Below are positions 7,682-15,929 of a stretch of DNA of 64,000 bases, one piece after another; the first letter of the stretch is position 1; every line of letters begins with the position of its first letter. A model generated the notes under the pieces. The model had not been told where the DNA came from. It searched no databases and saw only the letters and a program-made list of their open reading frames with translations. Where the stretch lies: positions 196,722 to 260,721 of the forward strand of contig NZ_VDOR01000003.1 of the NCBI RefSeq assembly GCF_007666205.1, given 5' to 3'. The translations under genes and the position numbers were made by a program. The DNA is from Kocuria palustris. Its GTDB lineage: Bacteria > Actinomycetota > Actinomycetes > Actinomycetales > Micrococcaceae.

Positions 7682-9340
7682 TCACTTGAGGAACTTCTCG
7701 AAGCCCTTGGGCAGATCCTTCAGATCCGGCTCGGCGCTCTTCTGCTGCCCGAACGCCGATCCCTGGGGCGTCTTGCTGCGGTTCTGGGCGGCCGCGGCCT
7801 CCTGGGCGCGCTTGGCCGGGTTGCCCGAGCGCGAGCCCTTCTTCTTGGCCTTGCCCTTGGACGACCTGGAGCCGCCGCCGGCGCCGCCGGGCAGGCCCTG
7901 CATGCCGCCCATCCCCTGCATGCCCTGCATCCCCTGCATGCCGGCCATCGGATTGCCGCCGCCCTGCGGGCCCATGCCCGGGGAGCCGCCGCCCATGGCG
8001 CCGAGGTTCGGCATGCCTTTGCCCTGGGACATCTTGCGCATCATCTTCTGGGCCTGGCCGAACCGCTCCATGAGCTGGTTGACCTCCTGCACCGTGGCGC
8101 CCGAGCCCTTGGCGATGCGCGCGCGGCGCGAGCCGTTCATGATCTTGGGGGCCACGCGCTCGTGCGGGGTCATGGACTGGATGATGGCCTCGATGCGGGT
8201 CAGCGCGGACTCGTCGAAGTTCTCGAGCTGCTCGCGCATGCCCGCCATGCCCGGCATCATGCCGAGCAGCTTCTTCATGGAGCCCATCTTCTTGAGCTGC
8301 TGCATCTGGGCCAGGAAGTCCTCGAAGGTGAAGTCCTCCTGATCGGCGAACTTCTTGGCCATCTTCTGGGCCTCGGCCTGATCCCAGGTCTTCTCGGCCT
8401 GCTCGATCAGGGTCATGACATCGCCCATGTCCAGGATGCGCGAGGCCATGCGGTCCGGGTGGAACTGCTCGAAGTCCTTCACGCCCTCGCCGGTCGAGGC
8501 GAACATGATGGGCTTGCCGGTCACCGAGGCCACCGACAGGGCCGCGCCGCCGCGGGCGTCGCCGTCGAGCTTGGAGAGCACCACGCCCGTGAAGTCCACG
8601 CCCTCGTTGAAGGCCTGGGCGGTCTGGACCGCGTCCTGGCCGATCATGGCGTCGATGACGTAGAGGACCTCGTCGGGCTGGACAGCGTCGCGGATGTCGC
8701 GGGCCTGGCGCATGAGCGGCTGATCGACGCCCAGGCGGCCGGCGGTGTCCACGATGACGACGTCGTAGAGCTTGGCGCGGGCGTGCTCCACGCCGTCCCG
8801 GGCCACGGCCACGGGATCGCCCGTGGGGTCGTCGGACTCGGAGGTCGTGCCCGGGTGCGGGGCCCAGACGGGGACCCCGGCCCGCTCGCCCACGACCTGC
8901 AGCTGGGTCACCGCGTTCGGGCGCTGGAGGTCGGAGGCCACGAGCAGGGGGCGGTGCCCCTGGCCCTTGAGCCAGTGGCCCAGCTTGCCGGCCAGAGTGG
9001 TCTTGCCCGCGCCCTGCAGGCCCGCGAGCATGATGATCGTGGGTCCGCTCTTGGCCATGCGGATCCGGCGGGTCTGCCCGCCCAGGATCTCCCGGAGCTG
9101 CTCGTCGACGATCTTGACGACCTGCTGGCCCGGGTTGAGGGCCTCGTTGACCTCGGCCGACAGCGCCCGCTCCTTGATCGCAGCGGTGAACTCGCGGACC
9201 ACGGGCACGGCGACGTCGGCGTCGAGCAGGGCGCGGCGGATCTCGCGCACGGTGGCGTCGACATCGGCCTCGGAGAGCTTGCCCTTCCCGCGCAGGTTCT
9301 TGAACGTCGCGGTCAAGCGGTCGGAGAGGGAGTTGAACAC
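7682..9340 (-). CDS. ffh: Signal recognition particle protein Ffh (SRP54)
   Basis: Ffh binds 4.5S RNA and the signal sequences of nascent membrane proteins and delivers ribosomes to FtsY. From the GTG at 9340 it is 552 residues: an N domain (1-~90), a GTPase G domain with P-loop GLQGAGKTT near 107-115, DTAGR and TKLDG-type motifs (VLSKLDGDARGG), and a methionine-rich M domain. The C-terminus carries a low-complexity repeat of GMQ units (coding 7890-7950) followed by a lysine-rich tail, longer than E. coli Ffh. The open frame continues upstream to 9565 but without homology; the GTG begins the family N-terminus VFNSLSDRL. Confidence 0.95.
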   Translation of the reverse strand: MFNSLSDRLTATFKNLRGKGKLSEADVDATVREIRRALLDADVAVPVVREFTAAIKERALSAEVNEALNPGQQVVKIVDEQLREILGGQTRRIRMAKSGPTIIMLAGLQGAGKTTLAGKLGHWLKGQGHRPLLVASDLQRPNAVTQLQVVGERAGVPVWAPHPGTTSESDDPTGDPVAVARDGVEHARAKLYDVVIVDTAGRLGVDQPLMRQARDIRDAVQPDEVLYVIDAMIGQDAVQTAQAFNEGVDFTGVVLSKLDGDARGGAALSVASVTGKPIMFASTGEGVKDFEQFHPDRMASRILDMGDVMTLIEQAEKTWDQAEAQKMAKKFADQEDFTFEDFLAQMQQLKKMGSMKKLLGMMPGMAGMREQLENFDESALTRIEAIIQSMTPHERVAPKIMNGSRRARIAKGSGATVQEVNQLMERFGQAQKMMRKMSQGKGMPNLGAMGGGSPGMGPQGGGNPMAGMQGMQGMQGMGGMQGLPGGAGGGSRSSKGKAKKKGSRSGNPAKRAQEAAAAQNRSKTPQGSAFGQQKSAEPDLKDLPKGFEKFLK

Positions 9341-9392
9341 GTGGTCCTCGCTGTGGATCTTCGATGGTCCGGGGGCGCGCCGCTGCGGCCGT

Positions 9393-9458
9393 GCGACGAC
9401 GGCGCGGCCGGGCGCTCGCGCCGTCGTCGCCCCCGAGGGTGCATGGCGGGCCATGCAC
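9393..9458 (-). promoter_or_regulatory. Structured 5' leader of ffh (two hairpins)
   Basis: Between the predicted ffh transcription start and its GTG lie two perfect inverted repeats: a 14-bp stem (9393-9406 with 9417-9430, 10-base loop) and a 9-bp stem (9439-9447 with 9450-9458). Neither is followed by a T-run. They may fold the leader RNA and affect expression; function is inferred. Confidence 0.45.
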
Positions 9459-9472
9459 GGGATCAGTGCTCC

Positions 9473-9478
9473 AGGGTA
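9473..9478 (-). promoter_or_regulatory. Possible -10 box (TACCCT) for ffh
   Basis: TACCCT on the minus strand, between the ftsY terminator and the ffh leader hairpins, predicts a leader of about 125 bases. Confidence 0.35.
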
Positions 9479-9520
9479 GCAATGCCTGCCGCCGCCTCGG
9501 CGCGCGGCGGGGACGACGAA

Positions 9521-9560
9521 GGGCCCGGCCCCTCCGCCGCGAGCGGGAGGGGCCGGGCCC
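9521..9560 (-). terminator. Hairpin terminator after ftsY
   Basis: A perfect 15-bp GC stem (9521-9535 with 9546-9560, 10-base loop) begins 40 bases past the ftsY stop. As usual in high-GC actinobacteria there is no clear U-tract. Confidence 0.75.
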
Positions 9561-9599
9561 GTCATGCGATCCGCCGCCGGGGCGCGGGCGGCCGGAGGC

Positions 9600-10769
9600 T
9601 CACTCGAGCAGGGCGTCCACGAACTGCTCGGCGTCGAACGGCGCCAGGTCGTCGGGACCCTCGCCCAGGCCGATGAGCTTCACGGGGGCGCCCAGCTCGC
9701 GCTGGATCGCGACCACGATGCCGCCCTTGGCGGTGCCGTCGAGCTTGGTCAGCACGATGCCGGTGACGTCCACGGCCTCCGAGAAGACCTTGGCCTGGGT
9801 CATGCCGTTCTGCCCGGTCGTGGCGTCGATGACGAGCAGGACCTCGTCGACCTCGGCGGCCTTGCCGACCACGCGCTTGATCTTGCCGAGCTGGTCCATC
9901 AGCCCGGCCTTGTTCTGCAGGCGCCCGGCGGTGTCGATCATCACGACGTCGACCTCGGAGTCGATCCCGGTCCGCACCGCGTCGAAGGCCACCGACGCGG
10001 GATCCGCGCCCTCGACCTCCGAGCGCACCGTGGGCACCCCCACGCGGTTGCCCCAGGTCTGCAGCTGATCGGCGGCCGCGGCGCGGAACGTGTCGGCCGC
10101 GCCCAGCATGACGTCCTTGTCCTCGGCCACGAGCACCCGGGCGAGCTTGCCCACGGTCGTGGTCTTGCCCACGCCGTTGACGCCCACGACCAGCATCACC
10201 GCGGGGGTCTCGCCCTTGCGGGTCACGGCCAGCGAGCGGTCCATGCCCGGGTCGACCAGCTTGAGCAGCTCCTCGCGCAGCATCCTCCGGACGTGCTGGG
10301 GATCCTGGGTGCCCTCGGCCTTGACCCGCACCTGGAGGTTCTCCACGAGCTCCATCGAGGCATCGGTGCCGAGATCCGCCATGAGCAGGGTCTCTTCGAT
10401 CTCGTCCCAGACGTCCTGATCGATGTCGTCGCGCGACAGCAGCGCGAGCAGCCCGCGGCCGAACACGTTGTTGGACTTGGCCAGGCGGCCGCGCAGCCGC
10501 GCCATGCGGGAGCCGGCGGACTCGGGGGTGTCCAGCTCCGGGGTCCTGGTCCGGGCCGCGGAGCCGGAGCCGCCGGACGCCGCACCGCCCTCGGAGCCGT
10601 CGGGGGCCCCGGGGACCGGGTCGTCGGCGTCGCGGGTCGAGTCATAGCCGCCGGGGGGCGCCTTGGGGCCGCGCAGGAGCACGAAGCCCAGCAGCGCCAG
10701 CACCACGACGGCGATCAGCACGTACACGAAGACGGGAATCTGAGCGAGTATCTGGTCCACGTGCCCCAT
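9600..10769 (-). CDS. ftsY: Signal recognition particle receptor FtsY
   Basis: FtsY is the membrane-associated SRP receptor GTPase. The 389-residue protein starts with a hydrophobic segment (residues ~11-32), unlike E. coli FtsY but typical of actinobacteria, then an acidic/Gly-rich linker (40-90), an NG domain with P-loop VGVNGVGKTTT at 196-205, DTAGRLQNK, and VLTKLDGTAKGG. The last residues form the conserved DLAPFDAEQFVDALL end. It shares direction with ffh but is separated from it by a strong terminator and a leader, so the two are transcribed separately. A GTG at codon 4 is an alternative start. Confidence 0.95.
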   Translation of the reverse strand: MGHVDQILAQIPVFVYVLIAVVVLALLGFVLLRGPKAPPGGYDSTRDADDPVPGAPDGSEGGAASGGSGSAARTRTPELDTPESAGSRMARLRGRLAKSNNVFGRGLLALLSRDDIDQDVWDEIEETLLMADLGTDASMELVENLQVRVKAEGTQDPQHVRRMLREELLKLVDPGMDRSLAVTRKGETPAVMLVVGVNGVGKTTTVGKLARVLVAEDKDVMLGAADTFRAAAADQLQTWGNRVGVPTVRSEVEGADPASVAFDAVRTGIDSEVDVVMIDTAGRLQNKAGLMDQLGKIKRVVGKAAEVDEVLLVIDATTGQNGMTQAKVFSEAVDVTGIVLTKLDGTAKGGIVVAIQRELGAPVKLIGLGEGPDDLAPFDAEQFVDALLE

Positions 10770-10826
10770 TGCACCACGATTCGGGGTCGCCCGCCCCGGG
10801 GGCCCTGCCCCGTCCGAGGGCTCTCC

Positions 10827-10832
10827 TAGACT
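10827..10832 (+). promoter_or_regulatory. -10 box (TAGACT) for leaderless MFS gene
   Basis: TAGACT with a 6-base spacer to the GTG at 10839 (9 to the ATG at 10842) predicts a leaderless transcript. Confidence 0.55.
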
Positions 10833-10838
10833 GCGCGG

Positions 10839-12116
10839 GTGATGGCCTCCTCCTCGTCCTCCGCCCGCGCCCCGAAGCCCGCCAAGACCCCCGTCCCCCG
10901 CGAGATCCTCGTGCTGATCGCCGCGGCGTTCGCGATCGCGGTCGGCTACGGGCTCGTGGCGCCCGTGCTCCCGCAGTACGCGGCCAGCTTCGGCGTCGGG
11001 GTGGCGGCGGCCTCGGCCGTGGTGTCCGCGTTCGCGTTCTGCCGGCTGATCTTCGCCCCCGCCGGCGGGCGGATCCTGGACTCCATCGGAGAGCGCCGGA
11101 CCTACATCATCGGGCTGGTGATCGTCGCGCTGTCGTCGTTCGCCACGGCCTTCGCCCAGACCTACTGGCAGCTGCTGCTCTTCCGCGGACTCGGCGGGCT
11201 GGGCTCCACGATGTTCACCGTCTCGGCCATGGGGCTGATCGTGCGGCTGGCTCCCCCGGACTCGCGCGGGCGCATCTCGGGGATGTACGCCTCGACCTTC
11301 CTGATCGGCGGCATCCTGGGGCCCGTGATCGGCGGGCTGCTGGCCGGGCTGGGCATGCAGGCGCCCTTCATCATCTACGGCGCGGCGATCCTGCTGGCCG
11401 CCGGCGTCGTGCTGCGGCTGATCTCCCCCGAGTCCCTGAGCGACCGCCGCGCCCAGAAGAACCAGGTGCGGATGACGTTCCGCGAGGCCTGGGGGTTCGG
11501 CGCCTACCGCGCGGCCCTGGTCTCGGGCTTCGCCAACGGCTGGACCTCGATGGGCATCCGGGTCGCGCTGATCCCGCTGATCGCCTCCGCCGTGTTCGGG
11601 GCGGGCCCCGCGCTGTCCGGCATCGCTCTCACGGTGTTCGCGGCAGGATCCGCGCTGGCGCTCATGTTCTCCGGGCGCGTCGCCGACACCATGGGCCGCA
11701 AGCCCCTCGTGATCGGCGGCCTCCTGCTCGCCGGAGTCATGACGGCCGTCATCGGGCTCACCGAGAGCGTGTGGGTCTTCGCCGCCGCCTCGTTCCTCTC
11801 CGGCGTGGGCTCGGGCACCCTGAACCCGGGCCAGCAGGCGGCGGTGGCCGACGTCATCGGCCCCGAGCGATCCGGGGGCACCGTGCTCTCCCGGTTCCAG
11901 ATGAGCCAGGACGCCGGGCAGATCCTGGGCCCGATCCTCGCCGGCGCGCTCGTGGATGCTGCGGGCTTCGGCCCGGCCTTCCTGGTCTCGGGCGCGCTGA
12001 TGGCCGTGGCCGCCCTGGCCTGGGCTCCCGTCGCCGACACCCTCAGGCGCCCCGATGTGGAGGCCGTCCCCACCGGCTCCGTGCCCCGCGTGCGCAAGGA
12101 CGAGGGCCAGGACTGA
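10839..12116 (+). CDS. MFS transporter (drug/metabolite efflux type)
   Basis: A 425-residue major facilitator with about 12 hydrophobic segments. The cytoplasmic loop between TM2 and TM3 reads GGRILDSIGERRTYIIG, matching the MFS motif A (GxLaDrxGrkr), repeated in weaker form as GRVADTMGRKPLVIGG in the second half; TM5 contains the antiporter-like GPVIGGLLAG motif, which points to efflux. The substrate is unknown. It is the only rightward gene in an otherwise leftward cluster, convergent with smc with only 9 bases between stops. The GTG start is supported by a -10 box 6 bases upstream; the next codon is ATG. Confidence 0.9.
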   Translation: MMASSSSSARAPKPAKTPVPREILVLIAAAFAIAVGYGLVAPVLPQYAASFGVGVAAASAVVSAFAFCRLIFAPAGGRILDSIGERRTYIIGLVIVALSSFATAFAQTYWQLLLFRGLGGLGSTMFTVSAMGLIVRLAPPDSRGRISGMYASTFLIGGILGPVIGGLLAGLGMQAPFIIYGAAILLAAGVVLRLISPESLSDRRAQKNQVRMTFREAWGFGAYRAALVSGFANGWTSMGIRVALIPLIASAVFGAGPALSGIALTVFAAGSALALMFSGRVADTMGRKPLVIGGLLLAGVMTAVIGLTESVWVFAAASFLSGVGSGTLNPGQQAAVADVIGPERSGGTVLSRFQMSQDAGQILGPILAGALVDAAGFGPAFLVSGALMAVAALAWAPVADTLRRPDVEAVPTGSVPRVRKDEGQD

Positions 12117-12125
12117 CGGGTCCGC

Positions 12126-15100
12126 TCAGCGCATCTCCTTCAGGCGCTGGCCCAGCACGGTGGTGACGCCGTCGCGCATGGCCACGCCGTAGACGGCATC
12201 GGCGATCTCCATCGTGCGCTTCTGGTGCGTGATGACGATCAGCTGGGAGGTCTCCTGCAGCTGCTGGAAGATCGTGAGCAGCCGGCCCAGGTTCCGGTCG
12301 TCGAGGGCCGCCTCGACCTCGTCCATGATGTAGAACGGCGAGGGCCTGGCCCGGAAGATCGCCACCAGCATCGCGATCGCCGTCAGCGACCGCTCGCCGC
12401 CCGAGAGCAGCGACAGCCGCTTGATCTTCTTCCCGGCCGGGCGCGCCTCCACGTCGATGCCCGTGCCGAGCATGTCCGACGGGTCCGTGAGCCGCAGCCG
12501 CCCCTCGCCGCCCGGGAACAGCGTCGCGAAGACCGTCACGAACTCGCGCTCGACGTCGTGCCAGGCCTCGGTGAAGACCTGCTCCACGTGCTCGTCGACG
12601 TCGCGGATGATCTGCCGCAGGTCGGCCCGCGAGCGGTGCAGGTCCTCGAGCTGCTCCGAGAGGAAGGCGTGCCGCTCCTCGAGCGCGGCGAACTCCTCGA
12701 GGGCCAGCGGGTTGACCTTGCCGAGCTTCGCGAGGTCCCGCTCCGCGGCGGCCAGGCGCTTCTCCTGCTGCTCCCGCACGAAGGGGATGCCCGCGGGCTC
12801 GTCGTCGGACTCCTGGGGATCCTCGACGTCCGCAGCATCCGAGGTTCCCGACGACGGCTGCGGCGCCCCCTGCGCCTGCGCCAGCTCCTCCGGGGTGATC
12901 CCGTGCTGCTCGGCCTCCAGCTCACGGCGTGCAGCAGCGGCGGCGACGCGCTCGTCGCGGCGCTGCGAGGCCTCCAGGATCGCGTCGGCGTCCGGGATGG
13001 GCAGGTGCGGTCCGCAGTTGTCGATCAGGGCGTCGGGCGTCAGGCCGAGCTCGTCCAGCGAGCGCTGCTCGAGGGTCTCGATGCGCGCGCGCTTCTGAGC
13101 CCGGGCGACCTCGTCGCGGTGCACCTCGTCGGTGAGCTGGGCCAGCCGGGAGGCCAGGGCGTCGTTGGCGGTGCGCACCTCCTGCAGCTCGGCGTCCAGG
13201 CGCTGGCGGATCTGCTCGGCGTCCTGGCGCTCGGCCTCGGCGCGCTCCACGGAGGCGTCGATGCGCACGAGGATCTGGCCCACCGCGGCCAGCACGGCCT
13301 GGGCGCTGCGGGCCTGCTGCCGGCGCCGCTCGGCGCGACGGGCCGCCTCCTCCCGGGCGCGCCGCTCGGTCGCCGCGGCGCGCTCCTGCGAATGCGCTCG
13401 ATTGCCCAGGGCCCGGGCCTGCTCCTCGAGCGAGCGCAGGGCCAGCCGGGCCTCGGTCTCGGCCTGCCGCGCCTGCGACGCCTCGCGCTGCGAGGAGTCC
13501 CGCCGCGCCACGGCTTCCAGATGGGCGCGCTCGGACTCGTCGTCGTCGTGGTCCTCTTGGGCGGCCTCCAGCCGCGTGACCGCCTCCGTGAGAGCGCGCT
13601 GATGCGCGGCCACCTGGTCCTGGGCCTGGGCCACCTGGCGCTGGAAGCGATCGGACTCGGCCTGCGCGGAGTCCAGCACGGCCTCGGTGCGCGACGATGC
13701 GCCGGAGGCCTCGCGCTCGGCCTTCTCGGCCTCCTGTGCCGCCTTGCGGGCGGCCTCGGCCAGCGGACGCAGCCGATCCCGCTCCGCGGCGGCCGACCCG
13801 GCGGCCTCCGTGGCCCGATCCAGCGTGTCCCGCAGCGACGCCAGCTCGGCCTCGGCGGCCTCGGCCTGCGCCCGGATCTCCAGCGAGCCGGCGGCCTCGC
13901 GCGCACCGCCCCACGCGCTGTTCGGGGCGAAGACGTCGCCGTCGCGGGTCACGGCGCGCACCTGCGGGTGATCGCCGGTCAGGCGCACGGCGGTGGCCGC
14001 GTCCGAGACCAGCACCGTCCCCGCCAGCTCCGCGCGCACGCGCTGGACGACGACGGCCGCCGCCTCCCCCGCGCCCATCCCCGCGTCGACGGCCTCGGCA
14101 GCAGGCACGACGCCCGCATAGCCGCGGATCTCGTCCGGCAGCTGTGACACCGGTGCATCAGGACCGCCCGCCACGAGCATGTGCACGCGCCCGGCGTCCG
14201 CCTGGCGCAGGGATTCGAGGATGCCTGCCGCGGCGGCGTGCGAGCGCACCGCGAGCGCCTCGGCCAGCGGACCCAGGGCCGCCGTGAGCGCACGCTCCCA
14301 GCCTGCGGAGATCGTGAGGACCTCGGCCACGGCGGCCACCACGGCATCGGCGGACTGCGCTTTGACGGCCTCGGTGCCGTCGGGCTGGCGCACCGAGGCC
14401 CGCAGCGTCTCGGCGCGAGCGGCCTGGGCGTCGTGCGCGCGCACCGCCTCGGTGCGCGCGGCCTCTGCCTGCCGGTGCAGCTCGCGGGCGGCATCGAAGG
14501 CCTCGACCGCCTCGTCGCGCTCGGACGCGGCCCGGCGCGAGGCCTCGGCGGCCTCCTCGGCGGCGGCCCGCAGCGCCTCCACCTGGCTCAGCGCGCCCAT
14601 GCGGCGCTGTGCGGCCTGCTGCTCGGTGCCGCGCAGGCGCTCGAGCTCGTTCTCGGCGGCCTCGACCCGCGAGCGCGCAGCGCCCACGCCGCCGGAGAGC
14701 CTGGCCACGCCCTCGCGCCGATCGGCGGCCGCCTGCAGGATCGCGGTCACGGCTCTGTCGGCCTCGCGGGCCTCGGACTCGATGTCCTCGCGGTCCTGGA
14801 TGGCCTCGGCCAGCGCGTCGACGGCCGCCTCGACCTTCTCCAGCGCCTCCCGCTCCTCATCGCGGGTGCGCGCCGCCTGCTCGGCCAGCCGGTCCGGATC
14901 GCGCTCGGTCGACGGCGTCGGCTCGGCGGCTCCCAGCAGCCGTTGGCGCTCCCCCGCGAGCTGCTGCAGCGAGCGGTGCCGCTCCCGCACGGCGGTGAGC
15001 TCGTACCAGGTCTCGCGCGCCGCGGTCACCGCCGGGGCGGCCCGTGCGGCGCGGGTCTCGAGGTCGTTCTGCCGAGCCCGCCCGGTGCCCAGCCGCCGCT

Positions 15101-15875
15101 CGGCCTCCTCCTTCTCCGCCGCCAGCCGCTGCTCCGTCTGCTCGTCGACGGCCAGGGCGGACCGGGCCTGCACGAGATCGTCGGCCAGCAGGCGGGAGCG
15201 GGCGTCGCGGACGTCGAACTGGATGCGCTGCGCGCGGCGGGCGACCTTGGCCTGGCGGCCCAGCGGCGTGAGCTGGCGGCGGATCTCGGAGAGCAGGTCG
15301 TCCAGGCGGTCGAGGTTGGCCTGCATGCCCTCGAGCTTGCGGATCGTGCGCTCCTTGCGCCGCCGGTGCTTGAGGATCCCGGCGGCCTCCTCGATGAAGC
15401 CGCGGCGCTCCTCGGGGGTCGCATGCAGGATGCGGTCCAGCTGGCCCTGCCCGACGACGACGTGCATCTCCCGGCCGAGGCCCGAGTCCGAGAGCAGCTC
15501 CTGGATGTCGAGCAGCCGGCAGGACTGCCCGTTGATCGCGTACTCGGACCCGCCCGTGCGGAACAGGGTGCGCGAGATCGTGACCTCGGTGTACTCGATC
15601 GGCAGGGCGCCGTCGGTGTTGTCGATGGTCAGCGCCACGTGGGCCCGGCCCAGGGCCGCGCGCCCGGACGTGCCCGCGAAGATGACGTCCTCCATCTTGC
15701 CGCCGCGCAGCGACTTGGCGCCCTGCTCCCCCATGACCCACGACAGGGCGTCGACGACATTGGACTTCCCCGACCCGTTCGGCCCCACCACGCAGGTGAC
15801 GCCGGGCTCGAACTCGAAGCTCGTGGCCGAGGCGAACGACTTGAAGCCGCGCACGGTGAGGGTCTTGAGATGCAC
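12126..15875 (-). CDS. smc: Chromosome segregation protein SMC
   Basis: SMC forms the core ATPase of bacterial condensin, organising and separating chromosomes with ScpA and ScpB. At 1249 residues it is the usual length: an N-terminal ATPase half with Walker A GPNGSGKSN (31-39) and QGQLDRIL-type Q-loop, long Glu/Ala/Arg-rich coiled coils (~165-500 and ~660-1050), a hinge around 500-640, and a C-terminal half with signature LSLLSGGERSLTAIAML and Walker B FYIMDEVEAALDD. The GTG start follows a TAGGCT -10 by 6 bases, so it is probably leaderless. In related genomes smc directly follows mutM; here a block of five genes intervenes. Confidence 0.96.
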   Translation of the reverse strand: MHLKTLTVRGFKSFASATSFEFEPGVTCVVGPNGSGKSNVVDALSWVMGEQGAKSLRGGKMEDVIFAGTSGRAALGRAHVALTIDNTDGALPIEYTEVTISRTLFRTGGSEYAINGQSCRLLDIQELLSDSGLGREMHVVVGQGQLDRILHATPEERRGFIEEAAGILKHRRRKERTIRKLEGMQANLDRLDDLLSEIRRQLTPLGRQAKVARRAQRIQFDVRDARSRLLADDLVQARSALAVDEQTEQRLAAEKEEAERRLGTGRARQNDLETRAARAAPAVTAARETWYELTAVRERHRSLQQLAGERQRLLGAAEPTPSTERDPDRLAEQAARTRDEEREALEKVEAAVDALAEAIQDREDIESEAREADRAVTAILQAAADRREGVARLSGGVGAARSRVEAAENELERLRGTEQQAAQRRMGALSQVEALRAAAEEAAEASRRAASERDEAVEAFDAARELHRQAEAARTEAVRAHDAQAARAETLRASVRQPDGTEAVKAQSADAVVAAVAEVLTISAGWERALTAALGPLAEALAVRSHAAAAGILESLRQADAGRVHMLVAGGPDAPVSQLPDEIRGYAGVVPAAEAVDAGMGAGEAAAVVVQRVRAELAGTVLVSDAATAVRLTGDHPQVRAVTRDGDVFAPNSAWGGAREAAGSLEIRAQAEAAEAELASLRDTLDRATEAAGSAAAERDRLRPLAEAARKAAQEAEKAEREASGASSRTEAVLDSAQAESDRFQRQVAQAQDQVAAHQRALTEAVTRLEAAQEDHDDDESERAHLEAVARRDSSQREASQARQAETEARLALRSLEEQARALGNRAHSQERAAATERRAREEAARRAERRRQQARSAQAVLAAVGQILVRIDASVERAEAERQDAEQIRQRLDAELQEVRTANDALASRLAQLTDEVHRDEVARAQKRARIETLEQRSLDELGLTPDALIDNCGPHLPIPDADAILEASQRRDERVAAAAARRELEAEQHGITPEELAQAQGAPQPSSGTSDAADVEDPQESDDEPAGIPFVREQQEKRLAAAERDLAKLGKVNPLALEEFAALEERHAFLSEQLEDLHRSRADLRQIIRDVDEHVEQVFTEAWHDVEREFVTVFATLFPGGEGRLRLTDPSDMLGTGIDVEARPAGKKIKRLSLLSGGERSLTAIAMLVAIFRARPSPFYIMDEVEAALDDRNLGRLLTIFQQLQETSQLIVITHQKRTMEIADAVYGVAMRDGVTTVLGQRLKEMR

Positions 15876-15881
15876 CCGACG

Positions 15882-15887
15882 AGCCTA
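15882..15887 (-). promoter_or_regulatory. -10 box (TAGGCT) for leaderless smc mRNA
   Basis: TAGGCT on the minus strand, 6 bases before the GTG at 15875, fixes the start of smc at that GTG. Confidence 0.55.
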
Positions 15888-15929
15888 GCCCCGACCCCCG
15901 CCCCCGCCCGGCCGGGACACCGCCTCGGC

